Part shown: piece after piece, positions 21,046 through 26,760 of the stretch
Layout of the letters: each line of letters begins with the position of its first letter
How positions within the stretch are numbered: position 1 is the first letter of the stretch
Notes under the pieces: model-generated
Told to the model about the DNA's origin: nothing
The model's input: the letters and a program-made list of their open reading frames with translations, nothing else
Database searches by the model: none
Translations under genes and position numbers: made by a program
Origin: a virus
Length of the DNA stretch: 41,040 nucleotides
Direction: 5' to 3' (one strand)
IMG/VR virus record: IMGVR_UViG_3300036652_002828
Span: 1-41,040 of that record

Positions 21046-21173
21046 GCTTATAAGCTGACAACCCCTGTAAATATAGCGAAATAATTAGCAGGGAAGGGGG
21101 TTACATACAAAATGACGCCCTCATCTCTCGCAATGAAAAGGGCGCCATAATGTAGTGGGCTTTTTTGTTTTGT
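21046..21173 (+). terminator. Structured 3' region of the early operon, possible terminator
   Basis: Within the gap 20975-21260. Palindrome GCTTATAAGC (21046-21055), AACCCC (21060-21065) with GGGGTT (21097-21102), competing CCCTG/CAGGG, then GCCCT (21117-21121) with AGGGC (21139-21143) and a T6 run at 21161-21166. On the minus strand the same bases are open for 57 codons from ATG 21221, which I regard as doubtful. Confidence 0.4.
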
Positions 21174-21260
21174 CGTTTTGGTTTTTATATTGGTAGTCTT
21201 TTGCGAGATTACCAGATTCATTATAACGCTAGTTACTCACTAATAACAATGGGACAAATA

Positions 21261-21452
21261 TCACTCAGCGCTGCGGCGGCTGAACCAGGCCGGGTGAGTG
21301 GAACGTACCCAAAAGGCAGCGTCGAAAACCACTACCAGTACAAACAGAATGCCAACATAGGCAGTAAATTTAGGTGCCGCGTCAATCCAACCTAGGACGG
21401 GTGCGCTTTGCAAAAAGATGTAGAGTGCTAGTACGAATAGTGAAAAGGGCAT
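21261..21452 (-). CDS. Membrane protein with two helices, 63 aa
   Basis: Two hydrophobic segments, MPFSLFVLALYIFLQSAPVL and FTAYVGILFVLVVVFDAAFW, with a short polar C-terminus. Ribosome site AAGGAGTCTATATT before the ATG. Second gene after the YEVG-motif gene in the only minus-strand unit inside the early region. Function unknown. Confidence 0.65.
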   Translation of the reverse strand: MPFSLFVLALYIFLQSAPVLGWIDAAPKFTAYVGILFVLVVVFDAAFWVRSTHPAWFSRRSAE

Positions 21453-21471
21453 AATATAGACTCCTTGTTAT

Positions 21472-21663
21472 TTATGCGTAAACAACCTGAATACGCCGCG
21501 CCGCTTTCGCTTCTTGGCCCGTAAGGTTGAAGACGAACTGCGTACCGACTTCGTATAGGTTGCTGGCCGTTTCTTGGACACTTTTCTTGGACGCAGTGGG
21601 CACTACCTCGGCTTTCTTATTGAGGTAGCTTAGGTCGATGTGACTGCCTACTTCGTAACTCAT
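21472..21663 (-). CDS. YEVG-motif protein 2, 63 aa, leaderless
   Basis: Contains the motif twice in short form: SYEVGSHIDLSYL at the start and LYEVGTQFVFNLTGQEAKAA later; the second copy matches YEVGTEFVFN of the gene at 16733-16993. The ATG is 6 bases after an extended -10 (TGG-TATACT, 21679-21674?-type position immediately upstream of 21669) and no Shine-Dalgarno is visible. Like its relative, it is divergent from a plus-strand early operon. Candidate small regulator; not shown. Confidence 0.6.
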   Translation of the reverse strand: MSYEVGSHIDLSYLNKKAEVVPTASKKSVQETASNLYEVGTQFVFNLTGQEAKAARRIQVVYA

Positions 21664-21669
21664 ACCATG

Positions 21670-21675
21670 AGTATA
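21670..21675 (-). promoter_or_regulatory. Extended -10 of the YEVG-motif gene 2
   Basis: Minus-strand TATACT at about 21675-21670, preceded by TGG, 6 bases before the ATG. The -35 is poor, but the palindrome at 21685-21703 covers that position. Confidence 0.5.
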
Positions 21676-21684
21676 CCACCACCA

Positions 21685-21703
21685 GTCAATAATAGGTATT
21701 GAC
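21685..21703. promoter_or_regulatory. Palindromic operator candidate between divergent promoters
   Basis: GTCAATA (21685-21691), 5 bases, TATTGAC (21697-21703). It overlaps the -35 box of the plus-strand promoter and the -35 position of the minus-strand one, where a dimeric repressor could close both. Confidence 0.5.
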
Positions 21704-21727
21704 AGTGTTTCTTAATTTACATATACT
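21699..21727 (+). promoter_or_regulatory. Early promoter of the nuclease/SSB operon
   Basis: TTGACA (21699-21704), 17-base spacer, TATACT (21722-21727). The -35 lies in GTATTGACA, as at 17054. Confidence 0.85.
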
Positions 21728-21743
21728 CGTAAGTATAGAAATT

Positions 21744-21920
21744 ATGAAAGGTGCATATTTTGCAAACCATCAGAGTTTCTATGAGTACTTTAAGGAAGGA
21801 GTGACAGAGCCCATGACAAAGGCCAAAAAAAAGTCACGTACCAAGTTGACTGGCGTACGCTACGAAAACTTAGGACGGCCGCCAAAATTCATAAATTGGC
21901 AGGACTACGTGATTTTCTAA
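21744..21920 (+). CDS. Small basic protein, 58 aa
   Basis: The promoter -10 box ends at 21727, so the in-frame ATG at 21699 cannot be used; the first usable ATG is 21744. A second ATG at 21813 has a better ribosome site (GGAAGGAG) and would give about 36 residues starting MTKAKKKSRTKL. The C-terminus is NLGRPPKFINWQDYVIF. A Lys-rich segment plus RPPKF suggests nucleic-acid binding. Confidence 0.5.
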   Translation: MKGAYFANHQSFYEYFKEGVTEPMTKAKKKSRTKLTGVRYENLGRPPKFINWQDYVIF

Positions 21921-21930
21921 GCACGAACCA

Positions 21931-21944
21931 CCTTAAAATAAAAA
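21931..21944 (+). repeat. CCTTAAAATAAAAA repeat, copy 1
   Basis: A 14-base exact match to 24087-24100. Both copies lie just after a stop codon and before the next gene of the same operon, so a transcription or processing role is possible. Confidence 0.35.
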
Positions 21945-21985
21945 CGACCTAGCAATTTGAATTTTGATGAAAGAGGCATGCAAAG

Positions 21986-22864
21986 ATGAGTGACGCCACC
22001 GATATGGAAGTACTGTACGAACTGTCTAACTGTGAAATTTTGCGGGTAGATGTTGACGATGAGCACTATTACTATGGCGGCGAAAAGGGTAAAGAGAAAG
22101 AATTTTACCTATCACTGACCCGGGTGCTAGATATTGGCGGGCCCTTCCCAGAAGGTTTGCGTCAATATCTCCGGGTCACCTCTTACGAAGAGCAGAAAGA
22201 CCGGTTAGAATTCACCGGCAATCGCGGTTCAAAGCTACATGACGCCCTCGACCAGCTTATGACCCGCAAAGAGCTCAACCTACGGGCTGATTACACTAAT
22301 GCCTACGAAAAAGACGCCATCGTTACCTTTATTCGTATGATGAGGTTTTTGGCGCCAGGCAAGTACTCAACCGAGCTTATAGTAGCCGACCCAAATTTGA
22401 GAATTGCCGGCACCCTCGATTTTGAAGGTTTTGTAGATGAGTGGAAGCTTACCACGCTACTCGAGCCTCTTAAATATTTGGACTATGACAGCGACAGCGA
22501 TTTGCAGCTAAAAGAGAAATGGCTAGGCCTTCCCGATAGTTCAAAGCGTGTGCACGTTGTCATTGACTGGAAATTTACCGGCCGTAATGCGTATAGTCAT
22601 AAGGTACAGGTTGCAGCGTACAAAACGATGTTCAATAAGTCTCGCAAGGGCCAGAATGTCAGCAGGGCCTTCACATGGCGCTACAGTCCAAAGCATAAGT
22701 TTGGATTTGACTTTAAAGAGAGCTTGCTTAATTACAAGTCATTCAAGCGCATTTACGACACAAGCATTGAATATCTAGGTGAATTTCCTATGCCACCAAC
22801 GCTTAAGAAGTACCCGGATAAAGTGCGTTTATACCAACCAGTTAATATAAGTAAGGAGCAATAA
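21986..22864 (+). CDS. PD-(D/E)XK nuclease (RecB/Cas4-like exonuclease fold), 292 aa
   Basis: Core motifs in order: H85 in RGSKLHDALDQ, E130 in KYSTELIV, GTLDFEG with D145, VVIDWKFTG with D194 and K196, then KVQVAAYK with Q208 and Y212. This H-E-GxxD-DxK-QxxxY order is typical of RecB-family and Cas4-like nucleases and of phage recombination exonucleases. No Cys cluster is seen, so it lacks the iron-sulfur site of Cas4. Ribosome site AAAGAGG before the ATG. The next gene, 2 bases on, is SSB-like, so the pair probably works on DNA ends in recombination or replication. Confidence 0.85.
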   Translation: MSDATDMEVLYELSNCEILRVDVDDEHYYYGGEKGKEKEFYLSLTRVLDIGGPFPEGLRQYLRVTSYEEQKDRLEFTGNRGSKLHDALDQLMTRKELNLRADYTNAYEKDAIVTFIRMMRFLAPGKYSTELIVADPNLRIAGTLDFEGFVDEWKLTTLLEPLKYLDYDSDSDLQLKEKWLGLPDSSKRVHVVIDWKFTGRNAYSHKVQVAAYKTMFNKSRKGQNVSRAFTWRYSPKHKFGFDFKESLLNYKSFKRIYDTSIEYLGEFPMPPTLKKYPDKVRLYQPVNISKEQ

Positions 22865-22866
22865 TT

Positions 22867-23499
22867 ATGGCCGAGACAGACAGCCTAAGCGGTTTCGACT
22901 TCAACAAAGTAAGCAAGCCCGGCAAATTTCTGAAATTTGAGGCGGGTAAACCGGTCACTGTTCGTATTTTGACTAAAGACCCTGTAGTACAGGAGCGCAG
23001 TTTTACTGACAAGAAGACTGGCGAAATCAATATCAGTACCAAGTTTTGTTTTATCGTTTGGAATTTCACCGATGAAAAAGCCCAGATACTTAGCGCGGGC
23101 CCGAGCATGGCAAAGACCTTTCAGCGCATTGCCAACGACCCAGACTTTGGCAGTAACCTACAAAAGTGCGACGTTAAGATTAGCCCAGAAGGTGAAATGC
23201 TTGACCGCGTGTACGATATTAACGTACTACGCCATTCTGGTAGCGAAAAAGAAATCACCAAAAACATGGTCGACGAAGCCAAAGAGCTCGACCTTGATAA
23301 CGACGTTACCGAGGGTAACAAAGGTCGCTTAAGCCTCTATGAGCCCAACGGCGTTAAGCCTGGCAATGAGGCGGCCGCGCCCAAAGAAGGCACTGACAGC
23401 CTGCCAGATGACGACGTAGACCAAACACCGGCCAAGCCTGATGTTGTCATTGAAGACATTGGCGACGAGCCCATAAACTTAGACGATATCCCTTTTTAG
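22867..23499 (+). CDS. Single-stranded DNA-binding protein (SSB-like), 210 aa
   Basis: A beta-rich N-terminal domain (GKFLKFEAGKPVTVRILTKD; STKFCFIVWNFTDEKAQIL) resembles an OB-fold of the gp2.5/gp32-type phage SSBs, followed by a long acidic linker and the C-terminal tip INLDDIPF, matching the DDIPF tip of bacterial SSB that recruits replication and repair proteins. Ribosome site AAGTAAGGAGCAATAATT. Directly after the nuclease gene. The tip is the strongest evidence; the OB-fold is by pattern only. Confidence 0.75.
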   Translation: MAETDSLSGFDFNKVSKPGKFLKFEAGKPVTVRILTKDPVVQERSFTDKKTGEINISTKFCFIVWNFTDEKAQILSAGPSMAKTFQRIANDPDFGSNLQKCDVKISPEGEMLDRVYDINVLRHSGSEKEITKNMVDEAKELDLDNDVTEGNKGRLSLYEPNGVKPGNEAAAPKEGTDSLPDDDVDQTPAKPDVVIEDIGDEPINLDDIPF

Positions 23500-23507
23500 G
23501 GGGCACT

Positions 23508-23789
23508 ATGAGCAGATACACACCACCTTCAATTGACAGCCTTGGCGGTATTTCGCCGTACTTAGACGCTACCAAGAAAAACCATAAAGGTTATGGCTCC
23601 GAGGACCTTAAGAAAAACTGGAACTGGGGCCAGGGCAAGCACATGAACATTACCGGCCTTGCCGTTATGTTCGGTGTCTCATGGCCGACTATGGATAGCT
23701 GGATAGACCGGCTGCATGTGGAAGCCAAAAGACCTCGAAAAGATAAGGGGGTTGCAAACACGAGCAATTTGCCTGATAATGCCAAGTGA
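23508..23789 (+). CDS. HTH-containing protein, 93 aa
   Basis: Helix-turn-helix candidate at about residues 47-68 (NITGLAVMFGVSWPTMDSWI), the form 'G+A..fGVs..Tm..W'. N-terminal polar part and a basic C-terminus (AKRPRKDKGVAN). Ribosome site TAGGGGGCAC. Possible DNA-binding regulator of the late genes or of replication; not known. No other clear HTH gene besides TerS was found. Confidence 0.6.
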   Translation: MSRYTPPSIDSLGGISPYLDATKKNHKGYGSEDLKKNWNWGQGKHMNITGLAVMFGVSWPTMDSWIDRLHVEAKRPRKDKGVANTSNLPDNAK

Positions 23790-23790
23790 T

Positions 23791-24078
23791 ATGAAAAAAC
23801 AATACATCTTTTTAGGGGTTGTAATACTTTTTGTAGCAACCGTAGTTACGCTATCAATCTATAAATATAATCAGCAGCCAAAGGGAATTACGGCCGCTCA
23901 GGCGCTTCATCAGCGCGATACGGCTCTAACTGACCTGACCATTCAAAAACAGCTTGACGCTAACGACAAGCAGGCTGTAGCCAACTTAACAGCCGATAAG
24001 ACCACTCTGACTACTCAGAAGACTACTTTGTGTGCCCAAATCAAGGCCGCTAAGTTAGTCCAACCCCTGTGCCAATAG
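23791..24078 (+). CDS. Membrane-anchored coiled-coil protein, 95 aa
   Basis: Start at ATG 23791 (one base after the upstream stop); the longer in-frame reading from 23716 lies over the HTH gene. N-terminal anchor (IFLGVVILFVATVVTLSIYK), then a Gln/Asp/Thr coiled coil with a Cys pair near the end (TLCAQIKAAKLVQPLC). It has the topology of spanins (Rz), but is not beside the lysis genes. Function unknown. Confidence 0.6.
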   Translation: MKKQYIFLGVVILFVATVVTLSIYKYNQQPKGITAAQALHQRDTALTDLTIQKQLDANDKQAVANLTADKTTLTTQKTTLCAQIKAAKLVQPLCQ

Positions 24079-24086
24079 ATTATTAA

Positions 24087-24100
24087 CCTTAAAATAAAAA
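24087..24100 (+). repeat. CCTTAAAATAAAAA repeat, copy 2
   Basis: Exact 14-base match to 21931-21944, right after the stop of the preceding gene. Confidence 0.35.
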
Positions 24101-24105
24101 GTCCG

Positions 24106-24366
24106 ATGATTATAAACATTACTCCTGCTGGTGTTGTTGAGTCCACTATCATGTACGGCGTCGTGCATACTTTTTGGATGCTTATTAAAAAACTCGGTGG
24201 GTTTACCTATAAAGAGGTTCGTATCGAGCGTAATAAGATTATCGGGCATCATGTAAAAGCCGGCCACAAAAGCCGGCTAAAACATTGCCCTGATTTGATT
24301 TGCCTTAAACTACGAATGCCGGGGCTTGCTCAGCAGGGGCACTTGGGGCCGCATACGAAGTCGTAG
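24106..24366 (+). CDS. Small protein, 86 aa, doubtful 3' end
   Basis: MIINITPAGVVESTIMYGVV, HTFWMLIKKLGGFTYKEVRI. No ribosome site. The last 60 bases overlap the convergent holin gene and the hairpin at 24258-24281, so only the first 50 or so residues are convincing. Could be a real last gene of the early operon. Confidence 0.4.
   Translation: MIINITPAGVVESTIMYGVVHTFWMLIKKLGGFTYKEVRIERNKIIGHHVKAGHKSRLKHCPDLICLKLRMPGLAQQGHLGPHTKS
24258..24281 (-). terminator. Terminator of the lysis operon
   Basis: Minus strand: AGCCGGC, 7-base loop TTTTGTG, GCCGGCT, then TTTAC. It lies 25-45 bases after the holin stop at 24305. Confidence 0.6.
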
Positions 24367-24700
24367 GCTGGGGCGCACTCTCACTTAGAAAGTTGAGATA
24401 TGGCAACACATACTTATCGTAATATGGGCTCACAACGAACCGGTGTACTGTTTGGGCCGCGATAGCCAAGCCAGCATAAGCCGGCAAGACATTAGCATTA
24501 CTCAGGTAATAGGCACTGGCAGCTGCACCCAAGCTCAATAAATGAATGAGCGCATAGGCCAATTTCTTACTGTCAATATGCAGCTTGTGAAGTACGTACT
24601 GCAATAATATCGACAGGCCGGTACCACCACCTACCAGAGCTGAGATGGCGGGCCAGTGGGCGACAATATAGTTAATTGATATGTGGACGAAGTTTAGCAT
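24305..24700 (-). CDS. Putative holin, 131 aa
   Basis: Three or more hydrophobic segments: HISINYIVAHWPAISALVGG, KLAYALIHLLSLGAAASAYY and VLPAYAGLAIAAQTVHRFVV, with a Pro/Ala-rich C-terminal tail. It is 15 bases after the endolysin gene, with AGGAGTAGCAG before the ATG. Holins open the inner membrane so the lysin reaches the cell wall. Assigned by topology and neighbour; no holin family motif is recognised. Confidence 0.65.
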   Translation of the reverse strand: MLNFVHISINYIVAHWPAISALVGGGTGLSILLQYVLHKLHIDSKKLAYALIHLLSLGAAASAYYLSNANVLPAYAGLAIAAQTVHRFVVSPYYDKYVLPYLNFLSESAPQPTTSYAAPSAPAEQAPAFVV

Positions 24701-24715
24701 AACTGCTACTCCTTT

Positions 24716-26197
24716 TTATTTTTTATTTTTACGTAAGAACTTAGGCACCATGTCGTCTAAGAACTTAGGCAGGTCAGTCTCGAGCCGAGACTTGGCTAAC
24801 TGTAGTGTATCACGAGCGACTGTAACTTTGCCAATAGGACCACCAGCCGCCGGCATGACTAATAGATTAGGCGTATGGCTCATAGGGTCGAGCTTAGGTA
24901 TGCAATACCAAAACTTAAAGTCGGGGTCGTTATTCGTTTTCAGTCGGTAATATTCGATACCGTCTTTATTGACTGTCCCGAAGGCACTTACAACACCCTG
25001 GGTGTCACTTATGCCTGGGTCATAACGCTTTAGAGGCATTTCGGGCTGTTGACCCGATAGGTCCTCAACTGTAAGGTCTCTAGTTGCAATGTAGTGTATC
25101 GGTTTCGGGAAGGGCCTAAAGGTATCATTCCAAGCCACTGGCGCCGTAGATGTAGCCGGTGGGGTCTCGATATGAGATTCAGGCGGGGTTGGTTCTGGCG
25201 GTGCCGGTGGAGCATCAGGTACATTATCTGCCTTATTAATCCACGACCCGGGTTGTCCAAGCTTGGAGGTAACATTAATGAGGTCGTCGCGGCCAGGATA
25301 GGTATTGTAGACAAAATATTCAGCCGGAGCCACATCATCCACCTTCTTGGCGTGGTTACCGGCATTGGTGGCATTGGCATAGCCCGGAATAGTTTTAATG
25401 ACAGTATATTTATTATCCGGGTTTCCACTTGGTTGCAAAGGAGCGGCCGGCGGGGTTGGTGGCGTAGGCGCATGATAGTCTTGGCAATCAATTACGTTAT
25501 AGCCGTATGAGCTCTGCCCATCAGGTATATAGTAGCTGCCGCCCAAGATGTGATGAGCGATATGTGAAGTATTGAAAGTGCCGCCAGCGGCAACGCTATT
25601 AGCCGGATTATTGACCATATCTGGCCAGCTACGTCGATTCAGGTCCCAAAGCGAGGTATTTTTGTTGAATTGCATGGTCTTTTCTGCCATGTCCTCAAGA
25701 GTAAATGCCGGTGATTCAACAGGTGGTGGAGGAGTGACAATCTGTGGTGCATGCTTTACATATGTAGACCAGGCTACGGGAGTACCATAAGGTGAGCTTT
25801 TTAGGCGGCCATCCCAGGAATCAAGAATAGTGCCATTAGTATGGTCAGCGACTAAACAGAAATGAGTAACCTGAGCACCAGTCCTTGGACTGCGATAAAT
25901 GAATTTAACGATAGCATCGTTGCTAGACGGCCAACCGGCGCCTCCGATTTGACTGGCAATAATATTGCCATCATAAGCTGAAACTGAACCCCAGCCAAGA
26001 TTGTCGCGGTTAGGGCCATCTACGAGGTATGACCCGTGCGCGATAAAGTAATTATTAAGAGTTGGAGGGTCAATATTCTCAGCAAAACGCTCGAGCAAAT
26101 TACAAAAAGCTGTTAGAAAACAGCCTACATCTGCGATAGTATCTATACTTGGGCCAACACCTAATTTTTGCGTGTAATTGATTTGTGCGTAGGGCAT
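24716..26197 (-). CDS. Endolysin, C39-like cysteine peptidase, 493 aa
   Basis: The N-terminal 150 residues have the peptidase C39-like pattern: catalytic Cys in ADVGCFLTAFCNLLERF (C26), His in VTHFCLVADH (H112) and Asp in GTILDSWDGR (D126). The rest, about 150-493, has Pro-rich linkers (PTPPTPPAAPLQPSG; PAPPEPTPPESHIETPP) between small domains that probably bind the cell wall, the last with CIPKLDP. The enzyme would cut peptide bonds in the host cell wall. It follows a Lys-rich small gene and precedes the holin. The fold call is firm; the exact bond cut is unknown. Confidence 0.8.
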   Translation of the reverse strand: MPYAQINYTQKLGVGPSIDTIADVGCFLTAFCNLLERFAENIDPPTLNNYFIAHGSYLVDGPNRDNLGWGSVSAYDGNIIASQIGGAGWPSSNDAIVKFIYRSPRTGAQVTHFCLVADHTNGTILDSWDGRLKSSPYGTPVAWSTYVKHAPQIVTPPPPVESPAFTLEDMAEKTMQFNKNTSLWDLNRRSWPDMVNNPANSVAAGGTFNTSHIAHHILGGSYYIPDGQSSYGYNVIDCQDYHAPTPPTPPAAPLQPSGNPDNKYTVIKTIPGYANATNAGNHAKKVDDVAPAEYFVYNTYPGRDDLINVTSKLGQPGSWINKADNVPDAPPAPPEPTPPESHIETPPATSTAPVAWNDTFRPFPKPIHYIATRDLTVEDLSGQQPEMPLKRYDPGISDTQGVVSAFGTVNKDGIEYYRLKTNNDPDFKFWYCIPKLDPMSHTPNLLVMPAAGGPIGKVTVARDTLQLAKSRLETDLPKFLDDMVPKFLRKNKK

Positions 26198-26201
26198 TTT
26201 G

Positions 26202-26339
26202 TTATCCTTTTTTATACTTTGCTATAAAGTCGATTAAGGCGCTCCGCTTGCTACCTTTGGCTGATTCTTTTTTATCATCTTTGTCATCAGTCTTTTTGGC
26301 AGCTTTGGTTTTTTGCAGTATTTCAGATGGTGTAGCCAT
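26202..26339 (-). CDS. Lys-rich microprotein, 45 aa, first gene of the lysis unit
   Basis: MATPSEILQKTKAAKKTDDK with more Lys/Asp and a C-terminal helix ALIDFIAKYKKG. AGGAGTAAAAGTT precedes the ATG, and the endolysin ATG is 4 bases after its stop. Similar small basic proteins occur ahead of phage lysins; function unknown. Confidence 0.6.
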   Translation of the reverse strand: MATPSEILQKTKAAKKTDDKDDKKESAKGSKRSALIDFIAKYKKG

Positions 26340-26352
26340 AACTTTTACTCCT

Positions 26353-26390
26353 GTTAATTAAAACAGCCTCAGCACTATTCGGGCTGAGGC
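26353..26390 (-). terminator. Stem-loop with U-tract in the lysis leader
   Basis: Minus strand: GCCTCAGC (26390-26383) with GCTGAGGC (26373-26366), 9-base loop, followed by TGTTTTAATT. It shares the layout of the elements at 1381, 5001 and 33023. Confidence 0.7.
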
Positions 26391-26398
26391 CTTTATCC

Positions 26399-26427
26399 TT
26401 GCCATTATAGAGCATATGCGGTATGAT
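26399..26427 (+). promoter_or_regulatory. Chaperonin operon promoter
   Basis: TTGCCA (26399-26404), 17-base spacer, TATGAT (26422-26427), 6 bases before the ATG at 26434. Its -35 and -10 interlock with the -10 and -35 of the lysis promoter on the other strand. Confidence 0.6.
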
Positions 26428-26431
26428 GCAA
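26404..26431 (-). promoter_or_regulatory. Lysis promoter (cassette 3), overlapping the chaperonin promoter
   Basis: Minus-strand TTGCAT (26431-26426), 16-base spacer, TATAAT (26409-26404). Predicted start near 26396 (ATAAAGGCC...), directly before the stem-loop. Confidence 0.6.
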
Positions 26432-26433
26432 CC

Positions 26434-26760
26434 ATGAAACGAGAGCCATCAATAGGCCTATATCCTCTTAATGATTGTGTACTAGTTGAACTTCAACAGT
26501 CACGTAAAAACTTCTCAACTAAAGAAGGTAAATACGACACCCGTACAGAAGGTATTATTATCGCGGTGCCTGAGCCAAAGGGTATCTATTTTATATCCGA
26601 TGATTGCCAAAAGAATAGTTGGCCAATCGAACAAGTTGAAAAATTAATGGGTAAGCGGGTTCACTTTGAAGAGTTTAAGGAAGGTGCCCGCATTAAGCGC
26701 AATGGCAAGATTTATAGTTTTATTAAAATTGAAGATATAAGGGGCTACGAAGTTGAGTAA
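26434..26760 (+). CDS. groS: GroES-like co-chaperonin, 108 aa
   Basis: Cpn10 pattern: IGLYPLNDCVLVEL at the N-terminus (as xIrPLxDrVlVk), TEGIIIAVPEPKG for the roof-strand GxVxAVG, GKRVHFEEFKEG for the vGDxVxF part, and IEDIRGYEVE at the end. It is 10 residues longer than E. coli GroES (97 aa). A longer in-frame ATG at 26416 would include the -10 box, so 26434 is the likely start and the mRNA would be leaderless. It caps GroEL to make the folding chamber. Confidence 0.8.
   Translation: MKREPSIGLYPLNDCVLVELQQSRKNFSTKEGKYDTRTEGIIIAVPEPKGIYFISDDCQKNSWPIEQVEKLMGKRVHFEEFKEGARIKRNGKIYSFIKIEDIRGYEVE

Noticed and set aside
21048-21221. 57-codon minus-strand open frame beginning MNLVISQKTT
   Set aside because: No ribosome site, the ATG overlaps a -10-like box, and the frame crosses the hairpins at the end of the plus-strand operon. 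Mentioned only as a doubtful possibility.
21986-22864. Cas4 of a CRISPR system
   Set aside because: The nuclease has the PD-(D/E)XK motifs but no Cys cluster, and I see no CRISPR repeats or other cas genes in the window.
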